A stretch of 64,000 nt of DNA from positions 14,266 through 78,265 of the forward strand of contig DATJLU010000129.1 of NCBI GenBank assembly GCA_035509275.1, in the 5' to 3' direction. Made by a program: the position numbers and the translations under genes. The notes beneath the pieces were generated by a model that saw nothing but the letters and a program-made list of their open reading frames with translations, did no database searches and was not told where the DNA came from. This document shows, piece by piece, positions 35,488 to 43,299 of this stretch; within the stretch, counting starts at the first letter, position 1; each line of letters starts with the position of its first letter. The DNA is from DAHUYF01 sp035509275. Lineage in GTDB: Bacteria; Pseudomonadota; Alphaproteobacteria; ATCC43930; CGMCC-115725.

Positions 35488-35952
35488 ATGGATCTTCGCG
35501 ACCTCTATCAGGACATCATCCTCGATCACGGGCAGCATCCGCGGAATTTCCGCAAGCAGGAGCAGCCGAGCCACTTCGCCAACGGCCATAATCCGCTCTG
35601 CGGCGACCGGGTCACGGTCTATGTGACGCTCGACGGCGACCGCATCCGCGATGTGAGCTTTCAGGGCCGCGGCTGCGCCATCTCCCAGGCCTCGGCCTCG
35701 CTGATGACCGAGATCCTCAAGGGGAAGACCCTGGCGGAGGCGGAAGCGCTTTTCGCCGGCTTTCGTGCCAAGGTCACCGGCGGCGAGGCGTCGCCGACAC
35801 CGGCGCCGCTCGAGGATGATATGGAGCGGCTCGAGCCGCTGACCGGGGTCAAATCCTATCCCGCCCGCGTCAAATGCGCGACGCTCGCCTGGCATGCTTT
35901 CGAGGCGGCGCTAAAAAACGGCGCCACCGGCGCCACGGTGAAGACGGAGTAG
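35488..35952 (+). CDS. sufU: SufU-type sulfur transfer protein
   Basis: A 154-residue SufU/IscU-like protein. The three metal-binding Cys occur in HNPLCGD, GRGCAISQASASL and RVKCATLAWHAFEAAL, and a GEASPTPAPLEDDMERL insertion typical of SufU separates the last two. In Gram-positive systems SufU is a zinc-dependent sulfurtransferase for SufS. It starts five bases after the sufS stop. Confidence 0.93.
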   Translation: MDLRDLYQDIILDHGQHPRNFRKQEQPSHFANGHNPLCGDRVTVYVTLDGDRIRDVSFQGRGCAISQASASLMTEILKGKTLAEAEALFAGFRAKVTGGEASPTPAPLEDDMERLEPLTGVKSYPARVKCATLAWHAFEAALKNGATGATVKTE

Positions 35953-35955
35953 AGG

Positions 35956-36354
35956 ATGCCGGCGCCGGACGACAGAGACCTCTTCGACTTCACGCCGCGC
36001 CAAGACGAAGCCGGCGACGAGGTTGCGCGGCCTGAGCCCGATGGCGGCGATCCCGTGCTGCAGGAGCAGGTGCTCGAGGCGCTGAAGACGGTGCGCGATC
36101 CCGAGATCCCGGTGAACCTCGTCGATCTCGGCCTCATCTACGAGCTCCTCGTCAACAAGGACGGCACCGTCTATGTCGAGATGACCCTGACGACGCCAGC
36201 CTGTCCCGTCGCCGGCGGCCTGCCGGCCCAGGTGCAGGAGGCGATCGCCGCGGTGCCCGGCGTGCAGGATGCCCGCGTCAAGCTGGTCTGGACGCCGCCT
36301 TGGACGCGCGACCGGATGAGCGAGGAAGCCAAGCTCGAGCTCGGCCTGCTCTAG
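35956..36354 (+). CDS. sufT: SufT, DUF59/MIP18-family Fe-S maturation protein
   Basis: A 132-residue MIP18/DUF59 protein: EQVLEALKTVRDPEIPVNLVDLGLIYELLV, the TLTTPACPVAGGLPAQVQEA loop with the conserved Cys, and the end LVWTPPWTRDRMSEEAKLELGLL. SufT acts as an auxiliary factor in Fe-S protein maturation. About 35 residues at the N terminus are acidic and poorly ordered. It closes the operon. I see no sufA or sufE in the window. Confidence 0.93.
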   Translation: MPAPDDRDLFDFTPRQDEAGDEVARPEPDGGDPVLQEQVLEALKTVRDPEIPVNLVDLGLIYELLVNKDGTVYVEMTLTTPACPVAGGLPAQVQEAIAAVPGVQDARVKLVWTPPWTRDRMSEEAKLELGLL

Positions 36355-36804
36355 GAAAGTTCAGCGCCGCTCAAAGCCGTCGGCGCCGGCCAGGCATGGC
36401 GCGCCACGGGCGAGCCTCACGGCCGTACCGTGCGGCGCCGCGGTTTGCTTGATCAGGCATGATGTTCTCTGTCCCCTTCGATGACGCCCACCCAAGCGAT
36501 GGGGATCGAGCATGGGTTCGTGAACCGACGGCCTTCATTGCAGGCAACGCTAAGTGGAGTCGCGAGAAAATTGGTACCTGAAGATATCCTATGTAGAATC
36601 GCCGGAAGTCGCTGATTTGAGTCGTTCGAGTATTTCAATTATAACGCGCCGTGACAGTCATGCTGTTCGCGCTTTCGGCATGAAGACTTGCCGATCCCAA
36701 ATTTGTACCGGGATATCAATGTAATCGTCATATCGGCGTCAATCGCCGGCAACTTCTCCTGGCTATCGTCCTCCATCGTTCATCTTCATCGATGGGGGTC
36801 ACGG
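36355..36804. other. 450-bp non-coding stretch, AT-richer in its centre
   Basis: No convincing gene. The first 100 bases are GC-rich like the rest; bases about 36530-36740 are clearly AT-richer, with TATGTAGAAT- and AATTATAAC-type runs that look like promoter sequence for the phosphoesterase gene. A single heptamer CTGTCAC on the minus strand at 36650-36656 resembles half a Pho box but has no partner. I see no T-run terminator after sufT. Confidence 0.5.
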
Positions 36805-38898
36805 ATGCGAAGGAAGCCGTCTACGCGGAAGTACCTTGCCTGCACGGCGATCACGGCCATGGTCGCCAATCTGCTGACGCCGGTTGCGGCACTTGCCGCC
36901 AGCACCAGCTCACCCAGCACCATGTCGGCCGGCGATATCGCCGCGGCCGCCAGCGAGAACTTCCCGATCAAGCCGATGCCGTCGGCCCCGAGCGACGGGA
37001 GCACGCAGACGCCGATCAAGCACGTCGTCGTCATCATCGGTGAAAATCGCAGCTTCGACCATGTCTTCGCCACGTATCAGCCGAAGCCGGGGAACACGGT
37101 CTGGAACCTGCTCTCCGAAGGCATCGTGAATGCCGACGGGACGCCGGGACCCAACTACAAATCGGTCTATCAGTCGATGGCGATGGACCAGGCGCCTTCG
37201 CCGTACCTGCTGAGCCCCGGCGGCAAGTCGGTCCCCGAGACGCTGCCGCCGCCGCTTGTCGGCGGTCCGACCAACCCGTTCTTCTCGACCACCGCCGCGG
37301 CCGAGGCGGGCGAGAACGGCCTGCCCTCGGACTACTACCAGTTCCTGACCACGGGAGGCACCGGGCAGACGTCAGGTACGCCCGATCAGCGCATTACCTA
37401 TGACGGGCAGCCGGTGACCAGCCTGCCGCCCGGACCCTTCCAGCTTTCGTCCAAGACGATGCCATACGATGCCTATACGGCAAGCCCGGTTCATCGCTTT
37501 TATCAGATGTGGCAGCAGCTCGATTGCAATGTCGACAATGCGACGGAGCAGAACGCGTCGGGCTGTCTCGCCGATCTGTTCTCCTGGGTCGAGATCACGG
37601 TCGGCGCCGGCACCAACGGTAAGCCGCAACCGTCGCCCTTCACCGAGCAGTCGACCGGCGAAGGGTCGACCGCGCTCGGCTTCTACAATGTCTCGACCGG
37701 CGATGTTCCCTACTTCAAGTCGCTCGCCGACCAATACGCGATGAGTGACAACTTCCACCAGTCGGTGGATGGCGGGACGGGCGCGAACCACATCATGCTG
37801 GGTCATGGCGATGCGATCTGGTTCAGCGACGGCAAGGGCCATCCCCAGGTGCCCCCGGACAATGTCGAGGTGGCGGTGGGAACCAAGAACCAGGGCGTGG
37901 TTGCTGAAATCGAGAACCCGGACCCGGCTCAGGGCACTAACAACTGGTACGTCCAGGACGGCTATGGCGCCGGCTCCTACGGTTCGCCGTCTTCGGGCGG
38001 CGGCTCCTACAGCAATTGCTCGGATCCGTCGCAGCCCGGCGTGAGCCCGATCGTGGACTATCTCGGCTCGCTGCCGCATGAGCTCGATCCGAAGTGCCAG
38101 CAGGGGCATTTCTATCTGCTCAACAACTACAATCCGGGCTATTTCGGCGACGGCAGCAACGCCTTCACCGACCTCAACAACGACAACACGGTATTCACCA
38201 TCCCGCCGTCTTCCGTGCCGACCATCGGCGACACGCTGCTCGCGAGCAACATCTCCTGGGCCTATTTCGGCGATCAGTGGAACCGCTATGTCCAGGATCC
38301 CTACGATCTCAACCCGCTCGACGAATATTGCAACATTTGCAATCCGTTCCAGTACGAGACGGCGATCATGGCCAATGCGTCGGTGCGCAACGCCCACATG
38401 CTCGATACCGCCGACCTCTACGCCGGTATCGCCAACGGTCAATTGCCGGCGGTGTCCTTCGTCAAGCCGAGCGGTTTCGTCGATGGCCATCCAGCCTCGT
38501 CGAAGCTCGACCTGTTCGAGGGTTTCGTGAAAAAGATCGTGGACGCGATCCACGCCCAGCCCTCGCTCTGGTCCAGCACTGCGATCTTCATCACGTTCGA
38601 TGAAGGCGGCGGCTACTGGGATTCAGGCTATGTGCAGCCGCTCGATTTCTTCGGCGACGGGACGCGCATCCCGCTGATCGTGGTGTCGCCCTTCACCCAG
38701 GCCGGCTATATCTCGCACGCCTATGCCGATCACGTCTCGATCTTGAAGTTCATCGAGCGGAACTGGTCCTTGCACCCGGTGACGGCCCGCAGCCGTGACA
38801 ACCTGCCCAATCCCTCATCGACCGCCGCCAACCCCTACGTTCCCTTGAACAGCCCGGCGATCGATGATCTCTTCGACCTGTTCACATTTCCATCCTAG
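36805..38898 (+). CDS. Exported phosphoesterase (phospholipase C/acid phosphatase family)
   Basis: A 697-residue exported enzyme of the phosphoesterase family that includes bacterial phospholipase C and AcpA-type acid phosphatases. The start is set at the ATG at 36805, giving a Sec signal (YLACTAITAMVANLLTPVAALAA); an upstream in-frame start would add an unlikely extension. Family marks: IKHVVVIIGENRSFDHVFATY near residue 85, SVDGGTGANHIMLGHGDAIW, and the C-terminal IFITFDEGGGYWDSGY and RIPLIVVSPFTQAGYISHAYADHVSILKFIERNW. Metal ligands are expected at the Glu-Asn of ENRS and the Asp-Glu of FDEGGG. Codon use looks slightly different from neighbours (more Ser, Asn, Gly). Substrate (phospholipid or phosphomonoester) is undecided. 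Confidence 0.85.
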   Translation: MRRKPSTRKYLACTAITAMVANLLTPVAALAASTSSPSTMSAGDIAAAASENFPIKPMPSAPSDGSTQTPIKHVVVIIGENRSFDHVFATYQPKPGNTVWNLLSEGIVNADGTPGPNYKSVYQSMAMDQAPSPYLLSPGGKSVPETLPPPLVGGPTNPFFSTTAAAEAGENGLPSDYYQFLTTGGTGQTSGTPDQRITYDGQPVTSLPPGPFQLSSKTMPYDAYTASPVHRFYQMWQQLDCNVDNATEQNASGCLADLFSWVEITVGAGTNGKPQPSPFTEQSTGEGSTALGFYNVSTGDVPYFKSLADQYAMSDNFHQSVDGGTGANHIMLGHGDAIWFSDGKGHPQVPPDNVEVAVGTKNQGVVAEIENPDPAQGTNNWYVQDGYGAGSYGSPSSGGGSYSNCSDPSQPGVSPIVDYLGSLPHELDPKCQQGHFYLLNNYNPGYFGDGSNAFTDLNNDNTVFTIPPSSVPTIGDTLLASNISWAYFGDQWNRYVQDPYDLNPLDEYCNICNPFQYETAIMANASVRNAHMLDTADLYAGIANGQLPAVSFVKPSGFVDGHPASSKLDLFEGFVKKIVDAIHAQPSLWSSTAIFITFDEGGGYWDSGYVQPLDFFGDGTRIPLIVVSPFTQAGYISHAYADHVSILKFIERNWSLHPVTARSRDNLPNPSSTAANPYVPLNSPAIDDLFDLFTFPS

Positions 38899-38921
38899 CC
38901 GAGCGAACTGCGTCGCTTTCG

Positions 38922-38953
38922 CCGGGAGGGGCAGCGCCCCTCCCGGTTTTTTT
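38922..38953 (+). terminator. Rho-independent terminator after the phosphoesterase gene
   Basis: An 11-bp perfect stem CCGGGAGGGGC / GCCCCTCCCGG with an AGC loop is followed directly by seven T. It starts 24 bases after the stop. It works only on the plus strand because no T-run follows on the other side. Confidence 0.92.
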
Positions 38954-38973
38954 GGCGCCGTCAAGGCGGCGGC

Positions 38974-39606
38974 TTATTGCGGCGGCTTGACGCCGTCCTT
39001 CTCGGCCACGATCCCCAACGCGATCAAGTCGCCATCCTCCTCCTTGGCGACGAGCATCATGGTGTCGGTACCTGGCTTCAACAGGCCCGCGTCACCCGGG
39101 ACGAAAGCCACGACCGGTACGGTCCGGGCAATCTCGATGGCGGTCGACTCCGTCTTTCCGGTGGCCTTGCTGACGAAATTCAGCGTGAGTGTCTCGCCGT
39201 CGGAGGAAGCGCTCGTAGCGGCGACTGTCGCGTTGGTCAGGTTTTTGTCCGGCGCGCCAAAATGACCTTCGCCGAGGCCGCGCAGACTTTCGGGAAAGAT
39301 GTGGACCTCCATCGCATGGAGCCTCTGGTCGCTTCCCAGGCTCGCGGTCACGCCGACGAAATCCGGCGGCTTGATGTCGGCCAGCGTGCGCGCATCGACG
39401 CCGGTGATGTTGGTCTTCGGCGTCAGTTCCAGCGTCAATCGATCGCCCTTGTCGGTCTTCACCGTGAGCAGGTTGTTGTCGAGCTTTTCGATGGTGGCGC
39501 GGATGCGCACCGGCATCCGCGGCGTCTGCTTCGCGCTTGCCTGCGCGTCCGATGGCGCCGACGCGAGCACGAGCGCGGCGGCAAGAAGCGAGCATGCGTG
39601 CTTCAT
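38974..39606 (-). CDS. Exported DUF5666-like protein
   Basis: A 210-residue exported protein with signal peptide ending PSDAQA. The repeated small beta pattern, VRIRATIEKLDNNLLTVKTDKGDRLTLELTPKTNITGVD and ADIKPPDFVGVTASLGSDQRLHAMEVHIFPE, resembles the OB-like DUF5666 family often seen in periplasmic proteins. No enzyme motif is present. It is convergent with the phosphoesterase and divergent from the GST gene. Confidence 0.65.
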   Translation of the reverse strand: MKHACSLLAAALVLASAPSDAQASAKQTPRMPVRIRATIEKLDNNLLTVKTDKGDRLTLELTPKTNITGVDARTLADIKPPDFVGVTASLGSDQRLHAMEVHIFPESLRGLGEGHFGAPDKNLTNATVAATSASSDGETLTLNFVSKATGKTESTAIEIARTVPVVAFVPGDAGLLKPGTDTMMLVAKEEDGDLIALGIVAEKDGVKPPQ

Positions 39607-39854
39607 GAGACCCTCCTGATGGTGTGGGATGCCGACGTTGCGCCCGATGCGCCGGCGAGCGGCGCAGGCGACGGCTCACGTCCGTCGAAGGTGACGATCG
39701 GGCGCTTCCCGAGAAGGCCCATCTTCGGTCAGTCTCGCCCAGGATGATGACGCCATCGTGTCCGCTGCTGAGCCTCGCGTGCCTTACCTATTGCAACCGG
39801 AGATATTGAAGCTGCCCTCGGTCCCGGCTACCGTGGCTGCGCCAGGGAGGGACA

Positions 39855-40475
39855 ATGCTCAAGATCTGGGGACGGGCGACCTCGTCCAATGTGCAGAAGG
39901 TGCTGTGGACCTGCGCCGAGCTCGGCGTCCCGTTCGAGCGTGTCGATTGGGGCGGCCCTTTCGGCGGCAACAAGGATCCCCACTATCTCGCGCTCAACCC
40001 GAACGGCCTCGTGCCGACGGTCGAGGATGGCGAGCTGGTCATCTGGGAGAGCAACACCATCATGCGCTATCTCTGCGCCAAGCATGGCGGCGAGCGCCTC
40101 CATCCCGCAGAGCCGGCACGGCGCACCGATGTCGAGCGCTGGATGGACTGGCAGCTCTCGGCGCTGACCCAGCCCATGGCCGCCATGCTGCTCGGCTATT
40201 ATCGCACCCCGGAGGAAAAGCGCGATCCTGCGGCGCTCGAAGCGTCGCGGCTGCGCGCCATCGATCTGTGGCGGATCATCGAACAGCAACTCGGGCATGG
40301 CGACTATCTCGCCGGGCCGGCGCTTACCCTCGCCGATATCTGCGTCGGCATTTGGGCCTATCGCTGGCATGCCTATCCGATCGAGCGGCCGAGCCTGCCG
40401 CGGCTCAAGGCCTGGTATGAGCGCTTGGGCACGGCGCCGGGCTTTGCCACGCATGTTGCGAGGCCGCTGGCGTGA
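39855..40475 (+). CDS. Glutathione S-transferase family protein
   Basis: A 206-residue GST. The N-terminal thioredoxin fold begins KIWGRATSSNVQKVLWTCAELGVPFERVD with a Ser-Ser pair where the glutathione-activating residue lies; the cis-Pro/ES elements NPNGLVPTVEDGELVIWESNTIMRYLC bind glutathione. The helical domain contains GDYLAGPALTLADICVG. Normal length. The substrate is unknown and the gene stands alone before the cytochrome genes. Confidence 0.92.
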   Translation: MLKIWGRATSSNVQKVLWTCAELGVPFERVDWGGPFGGNKDPHYLALNPNGLVPTVEDGELVIWESNTIMRYLCAKHGGERLHPAEPARRTDVERWMDWQLSALTQPMAAMLLGYYRTPEEKRDPAALEASRLRAIDLWRIIEQQLGHGDYLAGPALTLADICVGIWAYRWHAYPIERPSLPRLKAWYERLGTAPGFATHVARPLA

Positions 40476-40582
40476 GAGGGGATTTCACGTAATCGTGAAG
40501 GAAGGGATGGGGGGCCGTCCCTATCATTCACGCAATCGCGCTGCGGGCCCTGGCCCGCGCAACAACGAAGCAGGAGAAGAAC

Positions 40583-41059
40583 ATGGCGGGGTTTGCCAAG
40601 GTGGGTGTGGCGGCGGCGGCGCTGGGGCTGGCGCTCGCGTTCGGCACCGTCGCCGTCGTGGCGCAGGACAAGGAAGCCGAGATCAAGACGCGCCAGGACA
40701 CGATGAAGCGGCAGGGCAAGGACTTCAAGGCGATCCAGGATTACGTCAAAGGCGAGGGCGATCAGGCCGGCGCCGAGGCGGCGATCGCCGATCTGCAATC
40801 GATCGCGCCAAAGATCGTCACGCTCTTCCCCGAAGGCACCGGTCTCGATGCGTTCCCCGGCAAGACCGGCGCCAAGCCCGCGATCTGGACGGAGTGGGAC
40901 AAGTTCAAGATGATCCCGGTCGCGCTGCAAAGCGCCGAGGAGAAGCTAGCCGCCGCGATCAAATCCGGCGACAAATCGGCGGTCGGCGAACAGCTGATCA
41001 ATACCGGCAAGAACGGCTGCGGCGCCTGCCACGGCAGCTATCGCGAGAAGATCTCGTAA
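40583..41059 (+). CDS. Class II c-type cytochrome (cytochrome c'/c556 family)
   Basis: A 158-residue exported cytochrome with a Sec signal (AAAALGLALAFGTVAVVAQ). The four-helix body has IKTRQDTMKRQGKDFKAI, with Met near the start in the position of the c556 axial ligand, and a single CGACH haem motif near the C terminus, as in class II cytochromes. A GGAGAAG site precedes the ATG. A di-haem cytochrome gene follows on the same strand, so both may pass electrons in the periplasm. Confidence 0.88.
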   Translation: MAGFAKVGVAAAALGLALAFGTVAVVAQDKEAEIKTRQDTMKRQGKDFKAIQDYVKGEGDQAGAEAAIADLQSIAPKIVTLFPEGTGLDAFPGKTGAKPAIWTEWDKFKMIPVALQSAEEKLAAAIKSGDKSAVGEQLINTGKNGCGACHGSYREKIS

Positions 41060-41071
41060 GGCGCGTCCCGA

Positions 41072-41242
41072 GCCCTCTCTCTTGGGGAGAGGGCAGGCGA
41101 GGGCGTGATGCGGCAAGCGTCATACCGCAGCAGTGTCGAAGGCGAGGGCGCTTCGGTTGCCCCGCCCCACCTCACCCCACCCCTCTCCGCCCCTCAGGGG
41201 CGGAGAGGGGGGACCCGCGCAGCGGGGGGTAAGGTGGGGCGG
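41072..41242. repeat. C-rich palindromic repeats, family A-like, overlapping a gene start
   Basis: Two elements. A short hairpin GCCCTCTC / GAGAGGGC lies at 41072-41094. A larger one has a 14-bp perfect inner stem CCCCTCTCCGCCCC / GGGGCGGAGAGGGG (41180-41210) and outer arms CCGCCCCACCT / AGGTGGGGCGG (41162-41242). The outer right arm carries the GTG proposed as the start of the next cytochrome gene. The layout is like a cruciform repeat of the family seen at 27.6 and 59.4 kb. Confidence 0.7.
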
Positions 41243-42142
41243 CGGTGGTCTGGTGCGTTGTATCAGACATTTCTCACGCAGCTCACCATCGCGCTCTTTT
41301 TCGCGCTGACGCTCTCGGCGCGCGCCGCCGATGAAGCGCAACTGAAGCGCGGCGAGCTGCTGTTCAAAGCGGCGGATTGCGTCGCTTGCCATACCGATGC
41401 GAAGGGCGGCGGCGCGCCGCTGGCCGGCGGCCGCAAGCTCGAGACGCCGTTCGGCATCTTCTACTCGCCCAACATCACACCCGATCGCGAGGACGGCATC
41501 GGCAGTTGGAGCGAGGCGCAATTCCACCGCGCGCTGCGCGAAGGCATCGACCAAGAGGGCCGCTACCTCTATCCCGTGTTCCCCTTCACCTCCTTCACCG
41601 GGATGAGTGATGCCGATATCGCCGCTCTCTATGCCTACCTGCGCTCGCTGCCGCCGGCGGCGCGGCCGAACCAGCGCTACGAGCTGAGATTTCCCTTCGG
41701 TTGGCGCTTTCTGCTGATGTTCTGGCGCACGCTGTTCTTCCACGAGGGGCCGCTGCAGCCGGATCCCGACAAAGGCAGTGAGTGGAATCGCGGCCGCTAT
41801 CTTGCCGAAGCCGTGGTGCATTGCCAGGAATGCCACACGCCGCGGAATTTCCTCGGCGGGCTCAAGGAGAGTGAGGCCTATTCCGGCAATCCGCAGGGGG
41901 TCGCCGGCGTGAAGACGCCCAATATCACCGGCGATGACGCGACCGGCATCGGCAAATGGAGCGTCGAGGACATCGCTGCGCTGCTCAAGACCGGCCAAAC
42001 GCCGGATATGGATTTTGTCGGCTCCGCCATGGCCGAGGTGGTGAAGGGCACGGCGGCGCTCGACGATGCCGACCGCCGCGCCATCGCCGTCTACATCAAA
42101 TCGATCCGCCCGATCCATACCGAAAAGAAGCCGGCCTCCTAG
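41234..42142 (+). CDS. Di-haem c-type cytochrome
   Basis: About 302 residues with two haem-binding motifs, CVACH (about residue 50) and CQECH (about residue 200), each starting a cytochrome c domain with the later Met ligand in TGMSDADIAALYAYLR and VGSAMAEV. The residues before the first haem (LTIALFFALTLSARAADEAQ) form a signal peptide. The start is uncertain: GTG at 41234 inside a repeat arm gives a normal signal peptide; an open frame reaching back to 41105 would include the whole repeat. Proteins of this layout resemble electron-transfer subunits of alcohol/aldehyde dehydrogenases. No catalytic partner lies beside it. Confidence 0.85.
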   Translation: MGRRWSGALYQTFLTQLTIALFFALTLSARAADEAQLKRGELLFKAADCVACHTDAKGGGAPLAGGRKLETPFGIFYSPNITPDREDGIGSWSEAQFHRALREGIDQEGRYLYPVFPFTSFTGMSDADIAALYAYLRSLPPAARPNQRYELRFPFGWRFLLMFWRTLFFHEGPLQPDPDKGSEWNRGRYLAEAVVHCQECHTPRNFLGGLKESEAYSGNPQGVAGVKTPNITGDDATGIGKWSVEDIAALLKTGQTPDMDFVGSAMAEVVKGTAALDDADRRAIAVYIKSIRPIHTEKKPAS

Positions 42143-42230
42143 CGCCGCACGGCCACGCCGCCTATCATGCGCCCCGGTCAAAGCTAGGGTATGCACACAA
42201 CTCGGAAGGCATCACAGCTCAATATCTTAT

Positions 42231-42318
42231 CCCGCCGTCCCCGCGAAAGCGGGGACCCAGAGGACGCGCCCCAGTCGTCGGCCTTGGAGCTCTGGATGCC
42301 CGCGTTCGCGGGCAAGGC
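42231..42318. repeat. Palindromic intergenic repeat, family B, copy 2
   Basis: CGCCGTCCCCGCGAAAGC followed by GGGGACCCAGAGG on the left, and CTGGATGCCCGCG then TTCGCGGGCAAGG on the right. Left part is the reverse complement of the right end of the copy at 21416-21542, and CTGGATGCCCGC also recurs there in reverse. Both arms are hairpins (CCCCGCGAAAGCGGGG and GCCCGCGTTCGCGGGC). Confidence 0.8.
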
Positions 42319-42380
42319 AAGTCTTGAGAGGTGAAGCGTCGCGAGCTGCGCCGATGCCCGAAGATCAAAGGGAGGGTTGC

Positions 42381-43160
42381 ATGGATTTTGGCATTGCCGG
42401 CAAGAAGGCGCTGGTCTGCGCGGCGAGCAAGGGGTTGGGCAAGGGCTGCGCGATGGCGCTGGGCGGAGAAGGCGTCGAGCTCGTCATTCTCGCCCGCGGC
42501 AAGGAGGCCCTCGAAGCGACCGCGGCGGAGATCCGCCAGGCGACTGGTGCCAAGGTCGCGACCGTCGTCTGCGACATCACCACCGAGGAGGGGCGGAAGG
42601 CGGCGCTCGCCGCATGCCCTGAGCCCGACATCCTCATCAACAATGCCGGCGGGCCGCCGCCCGGCGATTTCCGCGAATGGGACCGCGCCGCCTGGATCAA
42701 GGCGATCGACGCCAACATGCTGACGCCGATCGAGCTGATCCGCCGCACGGTCGACGGCATGATCACCCGTCGCTTCGGGCGTATCGTCAACATCACCTCG
42801 AGCGCGGTCAAGGCGCCGATCGACATCCTCGGCCTGTCCAACGGCGCGCGCACCGGCCTCACCGGCTTCGTTGCCGGCCTCGCGCGGAAGACGGTGCGGA
42901 ACAACGTCACGATCAACAATTTGCTGCCGGGTGCGATGGATACCGACCGGCTCCGCACCACCATCGACGTGATGGCCAAGAACCGCAACATGTCGGTCGA
43001 TGCGGTTCGGGCCGAGCGCGCCGCGGCGATTCCCGCCGGCCGCTTCGGCACCTCCGACGAGTTCGGCGCCGCCTGCGCCTATCTCTGCAGCGCGCAAGCG
43101 AGCTATGTCACCGGCCAGAATTTCCTGATCGACGGCGGCGCTTATCCCGGCACCTTCTAG
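42381..43160 (+). CDS. Atypical short-chain dehydrogenase/reductase lacking the catalytic Tyr
   Basis: A 259-residue Rossmann protein of the SDR superfamily resembling FabG. It starts MDFGIAGKKALVCAASKGLGKGCAMAL, a slightly altered TGxxxGxG motif, then ILINNAGGPPPGDF and ITSSAVKAP with the expected Ser. Where YxxxK should be, the sequence reads LSNGAR, so the Tyr is Ser and the Lys is Arg. A BKR-like SDR subgroup without the tetrad is known, so the protein may be a non-canonical reductase or a binding protein. The start has GGGAGGG upstream. Confidence 0.85.
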   Translation: MDFGIAGKKALVCAASKGLGKGCAMALGGEGVELVILARGKEALEATAAEIRQATGAKVATVVCDITTEEGRKAALAACPEPDILINNAGGPPPGDFREWDRAAWIKAIDANMLTPIELIRRTVDGMITRRFGRIVNITSSAVKAPIDILGLSNGARTGLTGFVAGLARKTVRNNVTINNLLPGAMDTDRLRTTIDVMAKNRNMSVDAVRAERAAAIPAGRFGTSDEFGAACAYLCSAQASYVTGQNFLIDGGAYPGTF

Positions 43161-43299
43161 TCGGGGCCGCAACATATCTGTCATGGAGCGGAGAGCTGCT
43201 CGGGAAGCGCCGTGATTCAGCTTTCGCCTGAAGCAGCGAGGTGATAGCGTCCGCGCTTCACGAAATCCCGCGCTCGCGCAGAGAGCCAAGGAGTCTCGC

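Noticed and set aside
36453..36638. 61-codon minus-strand frame in the gap after sufT
   Set aside because: No ribosome site, no hydrophobic or family signal, and composition like intergenic sequence.
36640..36665. Possible Pho box before the phosphoesterase
   Set aside because: Only one CTGTCAC-like heptamer is present; the second half-site at the proper distance is missing.
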